DNA of 64,000 bases from Thelonectria olida. Taxonomy: Eukaryota; Ascomycota; Sordariomycetes; Hypocreales; Nectriaceae. This document shows, one piece after another, positions 32,165 through 44,422 of this stretch. Under the pieces are notes generated by a model. The model worked only from the letters and a program-made list of their open reading frames with translations. It did no database searches and was not told the DNA's origin. The stretch is from positions 904,486-968,485 of the forward strand of contig JAGPYM010000017.1 of assembly GCA_020736575.1 (NCBI GenBank), in the 5' to 3' direction. The translations under genes and the position numbers were made by a program. The first letter of the stretch is position 1. Each line of letters opens with the position of its first letter.

Positions 32165-34280
32165 ATGGCCCCCCACGCAGCCGACGAAGTACCCCCAGCA
32201 GTGTCTACCGCCAAGGTGGTCACTAACCGAACAAACGGCGCGACGACACACAAGGTGAAGTTGAGTTCCGTAAACGACTTCTACTATCCTCCAATCGTCT
32301 CCGGAGAAACTGCCTATGAAGTTCTAAATCAGTACCACTCAAAGCCCGCCAAGTTACGAGTAGCATGTATTGGTGCCGGCGCTTCAGGCTTATGCCTGGC
32401 CTACAAGATGGAGCGACAGATGGTTCCTGGAAGCTGGGACTTGACTCTTTTCGAGAAGAACCCTCACTTCGGTGGCACATGGTACGGCCCCCGCTCTCAG
32501 ATGGTCGCAATTCATCTTGTTCCCTCAACACCAGACCCCACGACCACCCAGCAATGAGTCAATAACGGTCTGATCATCCACTAATGCAGCTCATAGGTAC
32601 GAAAATACCTACCCAGGTGTCGCTTGCGATGTATGTTCTCCACCCTCTTCCACCTAGAAGTATCCTTGCGCTCTAACATGATCAGATCCCGTCCCATCTC
32701 TACACTTTTAGTTGGGACCCAAAGCCCGACTGGAGCCACTACTTTGCTTATGGAGACGAGATCCAACGATACTTTGAAGAGTTCGCCGAGAAGAATGGGA
32801 CGAAGAAATATATGAAACTCAACACCAAGGTCGTCGAGGGACGATGGGATGAAGAAAAGGGTATCTGGTGCGTGACTCTTGAGGACCAGGTGACCAAAGA
32901 GACTTGGAAAGACTGGTGCCACGTCCTGGTCAATGCTACGGGAATCTTGAACACCTGGAAATGGCCTGATATCGAGGGACTTCACGACTTTGCTGGTCCC
33001 AAGATGCATTCCGCCGCTTGGGACCATTCCGTGGATTTCGAGGGTAAGTCAATTGGCGTAATTGGTACTGGCTCAACGAGCGTTCAGATCGTCCCAGCAC
33101 TTCAGCCTGTTGTCAAGAACATGAAGGTGTTTATGCGATCGTCGACATGGATCTCGCCTCCTTTTGGAAACGGCACTCTCGAAGCTCTCAAGGACGACCT
33201 AGAAGACCAGCCAGGAAAACGTCAGTATAAGTTTACAGAGGAGGACAAGCAGAAATTCCGCGACGACCCTGAATATCACCTCAAGTTTAGGAAGGGTATC
33301 GAGGCTGAGATCAACTCCCTATTCGCCATGTTCTTCCAAGGCTCAGAAACGTCCAGCATGTTTCGAAAGACCATCACCGAGGAGATGGAGCGCCGCATTG
33401 GTCCTGGCAATGAAGAGCTCAAGAAATGGATCATTCCAAAGTGGTCACCAGGATGTCGGCGTATCTCCCCTGGGGACGGCTACCTGGAAGCACTTGTGAA
33501 GCCTAACGTCAAGCCCGTGTTTGGCGGCATCAAGAAGATTGTGCCCGAGGGGATCGTAACGGAGGATGGCGAAACACACAAATTCGACATTCTCGTGTGC
33601 GCAACCGGCTTTGCAGTAGCTTTCCGCCCTTCCGAGTTCAAGCTCATCAACGGCAGTGGACAGAGTCTCGACGAGGACTGGGGCGACAAGGTCAATCTGT
33701 ATATGGGAGTATCCGCTCCCCGCTTCCCTTGCTATTACACCATCGTGGTATGTGCTACAGCTTTCTTCTCATCTTGGTGTGACGTTGCTAATATGCGGGA
33801 CCTGGTGCAACTTGGTCATCTGGCACTCTCCTCCCTTCGATCGAGACCACCATTGAATATACCATCAAGATAATGAAGAAGATCCAGCACGAGAACATTC
33901 GGTCAATTAGTGTAAAGCAAGAAGTCCTTGATGAGATTTACGCCCACTCTGACGAGTTCCACAAGAAGACTGTCTTCCAAGAGGAGTGCCGTAGTTGGTT
34001 CAAAGACGGAAAGCAGAAGAATCGCATTTACCTCTGGCCAGGCTGCGTAAGTTTCTCTTGTCTATTACCGCATAGTTTTGGTTAACCTTTTGATATCTAG
34101 ACGATCCACTTCCTCAAGACAATCAAAGAACCCAGATTCGAAGACTACGAAATTAGATACCGATATAACAATCGCTTTGCTTTCCTCGGAAACGGTCAGA
34201 TTAAGGCGAGCGTAACAAAAGATGTTGACGGCTTGAGTACATATGTTCGGAACGGTGACAACGAATGGAACGTCGACTAG
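32165..34280 (+). CDS. Baeyer-Villiger monooxygenase, with a defective-looking 3' splice site
   Basis: Homology-guided exons 32165-32481, 32597-32630, 32686-33747, 33798-34046 and 34101-34280 would give 613 aa. Motifs: FAD-binding GAGASG (70-75), GGTWYENTYPGVACD, the Baeyer-Villiger fingerprint F219-A-G-x3-H225-x3-W229-D230, and NADPH-binding GTGSTS (244-249). It would use NADPH and O2 to insert oxygen next to a ketone. Introns 1, 2 and 4 are normal. Intron 3 starts GTATGT and has TTGCTAAT, but the conserved next exon (GPGATWSSGTLLP) is preceded by GCG, not AG. The nearest downstream AG (33845) would delete 16 conserved residues while keeping frame; retention stops at 33871-33873. The gene may be inactivated, mis-spliced, or carry a sequence error. 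Confidence 0.85.
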
Positions 34281-36718
34281 ATGTCAAACTGAGAGAAGCA
34301 TCGGGGGACGAATATTCATTAGCGCAAACGCATGTCAGATCGTATATATATACCTTTCATCTTGTTTAGAAACAAAGAGATTTTCAGACAGCAAATCATC
34401 ATTCCTTGTATCCACATCCAGAACGAATGAATTACGAATTTGAGGCCAAGGGCAAGGATGGGACACATTCTACACCCGCCCCTCGATCCAACGACACTTA
34501 TCCTTGATGTCTAAAAATAGTCGGGATATCCTCTGCTTCCTATCATGCTCATGACAGGTGCCAGACTCGGCATGGCGTCGCCATCCCGCGCAACCGTTTC
34601 CAGTTCTCAACTGACTAGGTCTTGACCTCGGCTCATCCAGCCAGCCGGTACGAACATTGCAGAACCGTAATTAGATCTTGATGAGACCTCTGCAACTAAG
34701 AAAGAGGATCATCCTGGTACACATTGAGGCTGAATATTATCAATCTCATAATATGGCTGTTCGATCGTTCTGCCTTGAGATTGCTTACATTTTGGCGTGG
34801 CAGTTTGCTGAATACTCAGCCAGTGGATCTGTTTGGATGACATATTAGATGCTATTCATTAAAGTTGATGAACTTTATTGTTGACCTCTGCGAGGCACTT
34901 TGACATTTCCCGACCCTCGAGAACTTCCATCGGGATGAATAAAACAGCTCAAGCACTAATGGTGATAGTGCGGGGTGAAGTATTTCGACCGCTTCTACAA
35001 GTGGACTTGCCGGTCTGGGGTGCCTGGTGCCGGCTGGTCGGTGACTGATATCATGATGCGCATGTGCCCAGCTATCTATGTAGCTAACTTCTTCCCATGA
35101 CCATCGCATCCTTGGAGAGCACGGCGGAGGTTGCCTCTTTGTCCCAGTTCTGTCAATTGCATTCGGGCCTGTCAAGGAGGTTGGGAGGCTCGTCAATGAC
35201 TCTTGCTTGTTTCTCTGCAAGCCAATGGCAAACTGTGACTGCGCGTCGGTCGAAGGCGATAGCGTCGTGTTAGTTTGGGCCGGTGAGGAGATGCTGGATG
35301 TGGGGAGAACTGGGATTAACCTTGCAGCGAGTAGTTGAAGCTAGTTTGGTTAGCCGAAAATGACTGATTCAGAGCAGATGTCCTATTGGTAAGCACCGTG
35401 TTGTTTGCTTCAGCCCTGAGTTGGTTCTTTGTTGGTGAACACAAGATAGGGAGCCAATCAATATTTGAGGCAAGCATATGGCAACGGATTTGCCAGAGTG
35501 AAGGAAGCCAAAGGGCTCACTGACTTCCATCAATTGACATATCCACGAAAGACCCCTTAGTGCCACTTTGTAGACATTGACGATGCTTCATTCGTTCACC
35601 GTCCAATCGCATGGGCCACGATTAAGGTAATTATTCCCGATTCCCGAACCCGCCCACTTGTGGAGTGTGGATCTTCATTGCTTGGGTCGGCATCATTCCT
35701 CTTTGTAGAGCAGGCAGGACGAAGTTGTGTGAATCCTCTAGGGAGAAAGTAGGGGAGGGAAGCTTCTCCAAGAACACCTACAATGACGATTTGAAGCATC
35801 AGATCAAGGAAAGCGCGCGGGCTTGCTAGCTCAGATATTAGGCAGGTACTTGTTCGCACACCCCCATTGTTCATGGGAAGGAAGGGAGCATGGCCCCGAC
35901 GACAGACAGGCATCTACTAGGTACGACGTACCTAGACAAGTCACCGTCTCGACTCAAGGCATTCATTCAGTCCCAACTGCGGAACCCCAGCTGATCTCTC
36001 AACTGCCGCAGCACACTTTGCAGCCGGAAATAAGGTCCTTGGTTTTCTTTCTGCGGCCAGGTTACGAAGCATATGCAACGAAACATTGAGCGTGGCATGT
36101 CCGGTATTCGGCCTCCTAATGCGGGGATGCTCTCCCATTTTTTGCCGGGGCAAACGTCGGATAACCCAACTCCTCCACTTCTTCCCTGACTCGCGGGAAT
36201 GGCAACATGGTTGCTGGAATGACTGTGGCACATTGCCAATGCTAAACCAAAGTCGGCAATGCCCCCTTCATACTCGAGGCAGATACCCACTCCCACTCAA
36301 CCACCACGCCTCTAGCCCAACGCCACCGCTCACCCTTGTGACGAGATTGGCAAGGTAAACCCTTCAAGCCTGCCGCCCATCCCCGTCAGTTGATGGCCCT
36401 CTTTGACCTCGCTTCGCCCTCACAGCTCATAGCTCCTAGCTCCGAAGTCCGGGGGTGGAGTCGACATGGGCGCTGGGCTTCCCCGGACAACCCGCAGCTT
36501 CTCATTCACACACTCCGCTCCCCGTGGGGAAACTCTCCAAGGCCCCAGCTTCTCCGCTCTACCCTCTCGAACCCAGACTTGTCTCCATCAATTCGAGGTA
36601 TACTGTCTTGCCATGATCAACGCCACCAGGCTGGACGAGAGTGAGTGCAACAAGAATCACGACTCCTCACCACAACACGAGGACTACTAGCCTTCCACTA
36701 TCAAGCCCATCTTTCATC
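34281..36718. other. Intergenic, no gene recognised
   Basis: 2.4 kb upstream of the zinc-cluster regulator. No domain-bearing ORF. The last about 80 nt include an in-frame upstream ATG (36641) that would add 26 residues to the regulator. Confidence 0.45.
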
Positions 36719-39700
36719 ATGGCCTCCTCCCTCGACCCCAAAGAAGTCCAAAGCGCGGACTCGGTCGACATTAGTACACAGGAGAATGTGTCTCCTCTAG
36801 GTCTGAATGGCCGCCAGTCCGCCAAACAACAGGTTCGACACCGAGCCTCTGTCGCATGTGCTTCATGTCGGGACCGAAGAATTCGATGTGTTGTTCCCAA
36901 GAACCAAACAGCCTGTACAGCCTGTCAGCGCTCAGGCGCCGAGTGCATCATCAAGAACGACGATGAACGTCGACGGTACGTTCAAATCTTCAATTGGCAA
37001 ATCCTTCCAGCGCGAACTATTCTAATCACTTCTCTCGATAGACCTATCTCCAAGGCGTACATGTCTTCACTTTCGGATCGAATTTCAATGCTAGAAGGCA
37101 TGCTTTTGGATAAAGGGGTTACGCCACCTCCTGCTGCCCACCCTCCCAAGACGAGACACGACGCTCCATCCAAAACACAGGAGGATGGGGAGTCGATCTC
37201 GAGCCACCCAAAACAGAAGAATGCTTCGGAGAAAGGCTCTCCAACTTGCGATATCCCTTCCCCACCAGACTCTCGCAACGACGATTTTGCCGTGCCAGGC
37301 AGCGAGCATGGAGACGCAAGCAATATGTCCGGGAGCCAGGTCCTTCAGCCACTTGCCAAGGAAGATTCTCCCTTTCGAATGCTTGATCCGAAGCAAGAAG
37401 ATATAATCCACCGCCTGCTTTCCACCAAAGGTAATCTCTCCTTCGATCAAATTGGTCGTCTGAGATTCTTCGGCCCCACTGCGAATAGCCATGTGTACGC
37501 CGACTCCTCCGATCAGTTTGATTCTAGGGAGCCAGCTGAACAAGTTCGTCGCGCCGAGAGAATCATTCGGTCTTTCAGTATCGAAACGCATGATTATCTG
37601 ATGAACCAGTTCTTCACTTTCTACAATTCTGTCCTGAAGGTGATTGATCGTGATGCCTTTGAATCCGATCGAGAATCACGGGGCACTTCGCCCAAATTTT
37701 ATTCTTCCTTTCTCCACGTTACCATTCTCGCCATGGGCTACCGAGCAGCCGACATGGAAAGAGATGACATGAGGAAGATAACCCTGGCCCCAAGAGAGAG
37801 CACGCTTCACCGGGAAGCCAAGTATATGCTCGACATCGAGCTTGAGCGACCTGGTGGGATTCCAAGTGTCCAGGCCTTGCTTCTATTGGGAGACTTGGAA
37901 TGCGGAGTGGGACGAGATAATACCGGATGGATGTACTCTGGTGAGTGACTTGATGACGAATTAAAATCAACGTTTGGCATACTAATCAATTTTTGCAGGA
38001 ATGGCAAACCGTCTCGCATTCGACATTGGCCTTCACCTAAGCTGTAGAAGTCATGATGATATGCCAGAGCAGGAAAGCCAAATCCGCAACATGGTCATGA
38101 GAGCCTGCATCATCTACGACCGGTACTGGGGTCTTTTCCTTGGCAGACCATTAGCCATCAAGAGTCAAGATGTCGACCTCCTGTCGAACCGCTTCTCTCA
38201 GCTCACGTCGGTTGGGTTCGAGCCACCTAAACGCGACTTGGTTACGGAAATCTACGAGCAGCTGATTGAGCTGATGGAGCTTGCTGGTCGAATCGTGGAA
38301 ACTCGCGATAACAGTACCTCTAACCGCTCTTCCGACCCGGATAATCTATTCGCTGCTGGGGAAGCCGAAGACAATGCTTACCTCCATGTAATCAACCTGG
38401 ATAGACAGCTCCAAAACTGGTACCGACGCCTCCCCGAGTACCTCGCGTGGAAGCCAAGCAGCATCAAGACTGCCCCCTTCAGTTACTTCCTCTTGCATCA
38501 GCAGTATCATGTCACCATGATTCTGCTACACAGGCCATGGGCCAAATATGGATCCATCACCGGGGATAGTTCCAGCACTGGATCGCACCCAAGCCCAGCG
38601 AGTGATCGCGCGGCCATGGCCCCAGAAGCAGCTACACCTGTGCCAATGATGGCTACGGGAGGACATTCGTTGGGAATGGGCGATTCGCACACGATTGTCC
38701 ATGACAGCAGAACGTCGCTTTCTCGTAGCATCTGCACCCAGCAAGCCATTCGGGTCGCTCGCATTTTCTGGCAGCATCGTCAGAGATACGATGGCCGTAA
38801 GATCTTCGTCACCGGCATCCAGCATGCTGGAACCGCGGCCATCGCTTTGATTGCAGCGCTTGCTTACCAGCGCAATGAAGCTGATCGACGAACCTATGTC
38901 GGCTATCTGGAGATCTTGTCTGATGCCATTGGAGATATGAGCGAAACTTATCACCCCGCGAGTAGAATCCATGAGCTTCTCAAGGCAGTTCTGGAGCAGA
39001 TTCGTAACAGCATGGGAGATCCTCCACGGCCTCGCTGTGACAGTACTAGCCACCAGGGCTTCCCATTCGCTGGGAGCGGGCGAAGCGGCGCTTCTGTCAA
39101 TAGTCACTCAGCGGCTTCCATTCTTCCTTTGAGACGGGAGGCTGAAGAATTGGGATTTGTCCAGCCTCTCAAGAAGAGGCGGCCTGGGTCAAGCCGAAGG
39201 GCATCTGAGTTCACAGTTCCGCGGCCACCCTTCTTCAATGCGCAAGCTCAACCTACACCGCCGGCATCTTTTAAGAGTCAAGGCCAACTTGGGAGTAGTA
39301 TGAGTCAGAGTCAATCCTCTCTTGACTCAATTCTATTCTCGATGGGTGTCGGCGATACATCAAACCCACTCAATATGAGCTTCCTTGGCGACAATGCTAT
39401 CGACATGGAACCACACGAAGACACACATGAGCATGCCATGGGAAGGATGGATATGGATCTGGGTATTCTCCCTTCATCCGAAACATGGGGTCTGGACAAC
39501 CTGCAACATCACCAGGTCACTGGATCGGCATCTTTCGATCCGCCTGTAGCTAATTGGACGTCCGGTCCTGCAGGTCTTAGTGCCAGCTCAGTGTTGGGCC
39601 AAAGCGCAGCCATTTCTACAGGCATCATGTCGGGCGCACCCAAATTTGGCGGCCTAGTCAAGGACGAAGGAGGCCCCGTTGTCTCGAAGGCTGCAAGTAA

Positions 39701-39896
39701 TACGGGCAAGAAGAACTCGACCACCACCATAGAGCAGAACGGAGGGGTGAATTGGATGGAGGATGACAATATCACAGCTATCAGCCCCGTGAGCCTAAGC
39801 GGCTTGATTCATACGGCAGAGAAGACACCGAATGAAGACGAAGGATCAACGAATGTACCTAGAAATCATGCGCTGGATTTCTTTAGCTTTTCGTGA
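36719..39896 (+). CDS. Zn2Cys6 binuclear cluster transcription factor
   Basis: Three exons (36719-36975, 37042-37940, 37999-39896) give 1017 aa. The DNA-binding cluster has six cysteines (C47, C50, C57, C66, C69, C76; CX2CX6CX8CX2CX6C) followed by a short linker and a coiled dimerisation helix (SDRISMLEGMLLDKG). The middle is a fungal-specific transcription factor domain with the usual YMLDIEL...ALLLLGDLECGVGR...GMANRLAFDIGLHL...ACIIYDRYWGLFLGRP series. The C-terminal third is Ser/Gln/Met-rich and acidic, probably an activation region. The middle resembles NirA/NIT4-type regulators, but the cluster does not obviously match, so no target is assigned. It is the only regulator between the monooxygenase and the CoA-ligase genes. 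Confidence 0.92.
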
Positions 39897-41239
39897 GCAG
39901 CGAGGGGAGTTTCTTGCTTTCAATATAGAGCTTGCCAGACGTTGATTATGTAGCGAGTGAGCGAATCCGTTAACACCTGCTTCCCTTAACACCTGCTTCC
40001 CTTAACATCCAAAACCATATCAGTATGTCTTCGTCCAAGGGCCAGCTTGGATGGCCAAGTACCGGCCGAGGTAATTGCAGTAGACACAGACGGAAATATT
40101 GGTGGAAAGTGGAAAACATGGCCAACAGGAGGGAGAACTCGCAATGCTTTTGTTATTGTCAGGGATAAGAATACAGGATATGTATGCTACATGTGGTTTT
40201 TTCGGCCGGCCCTGGGTAAAGTGCCAAGCTAAAAGTCTAGCACTATCAGCCCTAACCTCACTCCACCCACATCTTGAGAAAAGGGTATCCGATAGCTATT
40301 TAAGATTATACAATAATAGAGCGAGGGCACCTGAATGGCCGGTCAAACGAGGAGCACATTAGTGGCGGGTGCAGCACATGATAAAAGGCCGTGCTTCACT
40401 AAGATATGGATGTCGTATCAACCACAATCTGCGGGTTTTCACCCATGTCGCTCAAACCCGTATTGCAGAATGGGCCAAGTGAACTAATACTTCGCCCGTA
40501 CTACCACGACAACCTAATGAGCATTGGAGTCTTTTTCAGTTGCAATTGGCCCATGGCTATGCGGAGGACCACTACCAGGGATGGTCGTCGCTCATCGGAC
40601 GAATTCGCACAAGCTAATGATAACTGCGATACCTACATAATCTAAAAGGTATTCCGCTGCCATGTCAAATTGGTCGCTGGAAATGTACGGGGTGGGTTTG
40701 AGGTGCAATACCCAGGCATCTTTAAAGGAGTAGGCCTCTCGCATACCTAAAACCGTCTTTCAGTTACAGATAGTGATAAATTCAGATCTTACGCCATGCC
40801 ATTGCTATATGTTGATTGTGACTAGATATTCTATTCACCGTAAGACCCAGCGACAGATGACCTATATCTCAGTTGAGGCATCCCACAAAATGTCAGATCC
40901 AAGTATAACTTGGAGGAGGGCCGAGGGCGAATCCCCTGGCCCCCGACAATCGGAATGAATCTGGAGATGTGTATATGTCGCCGTGAGGACAGTGTCTGGC
41001 GTGATGTATGTGTCTGACTTTCCAGTCCGCTGTGGAGACCGGGCTTGTCGATTAAGTAAGAATTGAGGGAACGGCAACCGCGTCCAGGACGCTCCTTCCA
41101 CCCCTGACACTCCAGTAAGGGGATGGTATTGGTCGCCTGAGGCTGCCATGACGGGTTGAATGTAGTCCGTACTTTTGGGAGGTAAATCTTGTGATGATTG
41201 TGCGTACCGACCAATTCGTTGATGGTTGATTTTGAATAA
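39897..41239. other. Intergenic, no intact gene
   Basis: Contains a 16-bp tandem repeat (39970-40010) just downstream of the regulator. ORFs are short on both strands; none has a domain I recognise. Confidence 0.45.
39970..40010. repeat. 16-bp tandem repeat, ~2.5 copies
   Basis: Unit TTAACACCTGCTTCCC at 39970 and 39986, then a partial TTAACATCC. Confidence 0.85.
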
Positions 41240-41372
41240 GGATCCGATGAGGATTTGGAGGATGACGATGAGGAGACGACCAAGATTGAAGAGATCGAGC
41301 CCGAGCAAGAATCCACGGAAGGCATTCCCTGTATCCGGGACGTACCTGAAAGAATGACGGAATACCTACCCG

Positions 41373-42618
41373 ATGGTCCAATTAGATTCAACTAAGCCGA
41401 TACGGTTAGGTTCCTCGCGCGAATGCGCGTTAACTGATGCTATCAAAGACTGGGCAAACGACACGAGCCCCGAGAGTATTCCCGTTGAATATGAAAAGCG
41501 GCCATTTTCCCGGTCCCTTCTCTCTATGTTCAAGAGTAGGAGCGCAACTGACTTGAATGATTCGGTCTTAGCATCAATTCCCAGGGAAGTGATGACTGTG
41601 CTTGGACGATGCAATCTCGGCATGGGCGATTTGTTCTCGTTCCCCCAATTCGGCCGAGACTCCCGCCTCTAGGGCGTCTACGTTAACATCGCCACGAAGG
41701 ATAGCAAACTCCGCGGAGTGTATGTTGGCTCGTCTACGGAGGGGACAATGGGAATCATATCCCGCATTCATTTTCATCTAACACAGGCCAAGAGAGATTT
41801 CAACAGCCTACCTCAAGGGTCAAGGTCCGCACACTACAAAGCTGTCTGTGATAAGGAGGTGATATCCAATTTCCGTGTCCTCGCACTCTCCCAATGGAGG
41901 CCGAAAATGGAATGACAACTTGCCTAGGCGAGGGAATGCTGATGCTATACGTGTACCTAGCCACGATTAAGGATGCCTACCCCGAAACCATGGCAGTCTT
42001 CAACCTAGCTCGGCAGGTCGCAAAAGACTTGGTTGGGCTTCCCCTTCCAGGAACCATTCGCTCATCTTCCCAGCCTTGCCTTCTCGAATTGGCCCAAGGC
42101 CAAGGCCATATCTAGGTAGTGGGAGAATTCGAGCTCTCCACCCCAAATGGCTCAAGCTTACTGGAAAGCCCGATGGATGTGGGAATTGTGAGTCCACCCA
42201 GCCAACAGTGGCAAAGGGTTGGCCAGGGTGGGGAGAGGACTCCGATGTCCACCATGCAGGAACTTCAGGGCTCTCAACGGTATCGTGAAGCCGCCTGGTC
42301 TCGCACCTACTCCGGCCGACCAGCGAATCTTGGTTTTGACAAGCCCAGATGTATGCGGGCGCTGTCAAATGCGGAGACCCAAGGACTATTACCGGCAAGG
42401 CTGGTGTGGTTTTGGGGAGGGATCACGGTGCTCCTCGTGTCATCGCCGTGCCCGCCCGCGACGCCCGCGACGCGGGGGGCGACGACACAGGGTGCGAGTC
42501 TCGAGGGCTAACCATGAGGTCTGGGCCATAATAAACCCGAATGTTTGCCAAGGTTGTGGGATCTCAAGACCAGAGAATGAAGTAAGCAGTAAAATGTCAA
42601 TGGTATGTATTTTGCAGT
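41373..42618 (+). pseudogene. Decayed GIY-YIG-like nuclease gene with zinc-binding Cys modules
   Basis: One protein family can be followed through several frames. From 41373: a helical N-terminal part ending DLFSFPQFGRDSRL, then a TAG at 41670, then in the same frame GVYVNIATKDSKLRGVYVGSSTEG, IISRIHFHL, up to a TGA at 41913-41915. The +2 frame continues with CLGEGMLMLYVYLATIKDAYPE. Together these give the GIY-YIG series: GVY, YVG, R, H and a helix Glu. Further on, CxxC pairs recur in shifted frames (CGNC at about 42180; RCPPC; CGRCQMRRPKDYYRQGWCGFGEGSRCSSC; CQGCGISRPENE), apparently tandem treble-clef-like modules. An acidic reading at 41240-41392 may be upstream remains. The stop plus at least two frame changes make it non-functional as read. 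Unspliced introns are a less likely explanation. Confidence 0.68.
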
Positions 42619-44068
42619 GAGGGTAGGTGCCGTCGCTATTATTAGAGGTCCTGGAAGGCGTCGCGCAAATTATAATTTGGTGGGTTTAGCTGGAGGGATA
42701 AACCTGGAGTTAACTTAGGATTTGGTAGTCGGGAACCGTCTGTTGCCCAGGCATTTATAGAGGCGATAATACAAAGCACAATGTCCTTTCAATGTTGCTT
42801 AATGCGACATGCCATCACATCTCCCCCTTTCGTTGAGCCTGAGGCAGGTTTGACCCAGCCCCTCTTTCTGAGAGCACGAGGCTAGCAGCCAATTCAGGCG
42901 GGATCGGTACTTGTTCACTAGGTACCTACCGTACATACGAAGTACGGTGCAGGTGCAGGCAGGAGCAGACTAACTAATTTTGCAGTTGCCGTCAGAGTCT
43001 GGGGTAGATCCACATGATCCACTGTGGGGTTGGCCGCCAGGCAAGGGGGCACTCTCCGCGGCCACCTTTCATTCAATCAACACGAATTCGTCAATTGAGG
43101 CAATTCAGCGCGTCAAACGAAGACAATTGACGGATTTGCAGCCGTCAGTTTGCCCAAGTTCAACCCTGCCCGCCTTGCCCCTAAAATTCCAACTGAAATG
43201 ACCAGTTACAGGAACCCCGGTCCAGTCGTGTGGCACACGACAACCCATGGAATACCACCACGCCATTGCCACTTGCCGGCACCTCCCGCCGCTCACTCGT
43301 GGCTCGAATGATTTCCAATATACGATGCAGAATACAGAGTCGCAATGCATACTCTGTTGCACTAGGATTCGACAGTGAAGGGACGTGTCAATTTTGCTCC
43401 TCCTCGCCTGCTTGACTCGCTTTCCTCGTGAATTCCATCGCCTCGAGGCCGCTGTCTCATTTCAGCGACGCAGTGTCGTAGCGTGCTGCTTAGCGGAAGG
43501 GGGCGCCATTGGTAGAGACAGCGAATCATCGTGTTGATGGTGCAGCGGCAGAGCTAGAGTTCCAAGCCATGCCATGCTCAATGACACCTTAACCGCCCCT
43601 GTACAGTGTGTATTGACAAATCGACCTGCACGCAACCGGCTTTCTCACGCGCCTTCATTTACCCCGCTCGTTATTGTTAGAGGCTACCTCCCTTCGAACA
43701 GAGGGCTCAGGGTATATAAACAATTCACCCCGTACCCGTCCATCCGTTTGTGCCAGTGTTGCTCTTCTTTTATCATCACAGCTCCCGCTCTTCTCTCCCA
43801 AATCCATCCCTCTTCCACGCTCGTCAACGCCTCTTCATCACGTTTGGTCGATCCATCATCGATACGCAAGCAGTAAGCCGCCTCCCTTTTCCCTCCCTGC
43901 TTCTCTCCTCACTACTCGCCCGACCGTGGCTCACCGCTTGCCTCGTCTTTCCTCCTTGTCTCCCGTTTTCGATCTCCCGTTGCCACCCACCCCAACCAAC
44001 CCTCATCAACCAGACTCTAACCATCTTTCAAGACTTCCTTGCTCCCCATTTCTCGTACCAACACCATC
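42619..44068. other. Intergenic; promoter and 5' UTR of the small membrane protein gene
   Basis: No gene to about 43.7 kb. Then a TATA box, a C/T-rich leader and a probable 5' UTR intron (43873-44032, GTAAGC to CAAG with CTCTAACC before it). Confidence 0.5.
43713..43720 (+). promoter_or_regulatory. TATA box
   Basis: TATATAAA, 349 bp before the ATG at 44069 and ahead of a C/T-rich leader carrying a predicted 160-nt 5' UTR intron. Confidence 0.55.
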
Positions 44069-44422
44069 ATGCCCGTCCGCGTTCCAGTGCTTCCCAAGGC
44101 CAGGCGCTCCGAGGTCCTCACCTTTGGCGCCGCGGGCGTTGGTGTCTTGACTCCTCTCTACCTCGTCATGCCTGGCGCTGAGGAACGTCTTCAGAAGCAG
44201 ACCGACAAGTGGGCACCTCGTTGGGAACGCAATATCAGCTACTTCACACCACCTGTCGAGCGTGGTGTCCAACGCATTGAGCCTCCTGTCTCCCGCATGG
44301 TTCAGCGGGTAGAGGAGCGCCTGCCGCTCGAGAGGATGGCCAAGTCATTGGACAGGGGAATCAGGGGTTCGATTGCAAAGTTCAACCCCGAGTCCAAGTC
44401 CCCCCCATCAGGCTCAGCCTAG
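44069..44422 (+). CDS. Small one-span membrane protein, unknown function
   Basis: A single coding exon of 117 aa. A basic N-terminus (MPVRVPVLPKARRSE) is followed by a hydrophobic segment at about 16-38 (VLTFGAAGVGVLTPLYLVMPG), then an amphipathic, Arg/Glu-rich region with repeated PPVxRxVQRxEx units (PPVERGVQRIE, PPVSRMVQRVEE). The short basic presequence-like N-terminus plus one span fits a mitochondrial inner-membrane protein, but I do not recognise the family. The ATG lies in good context (ATCATGC) 37 nt after the predicted UTR intron; an in-frame ATG 30 nt upstream lies inside the predicted leader. Confidence 0.68.
   Translation: MPVRVPVLPKARRSEVLTFGAAGVGVLTPLYLVMPGAEERLQKQTDKWAPRWERNISYFTPPVERGVQRIEPPVSRMVQRVEERLPLERMAKSLDRGIRGSIAKFNPESKSPPSGSA

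Noticed and set aside
40831..41391. 186-codon minus-strand reading with a Ser-rich run
   Set aside because: The Ser run is the complement of the acidic GAT/GAG/GAC stretch on the + strand that probably belongs to the decayed GIY-YIG gene. No domain.
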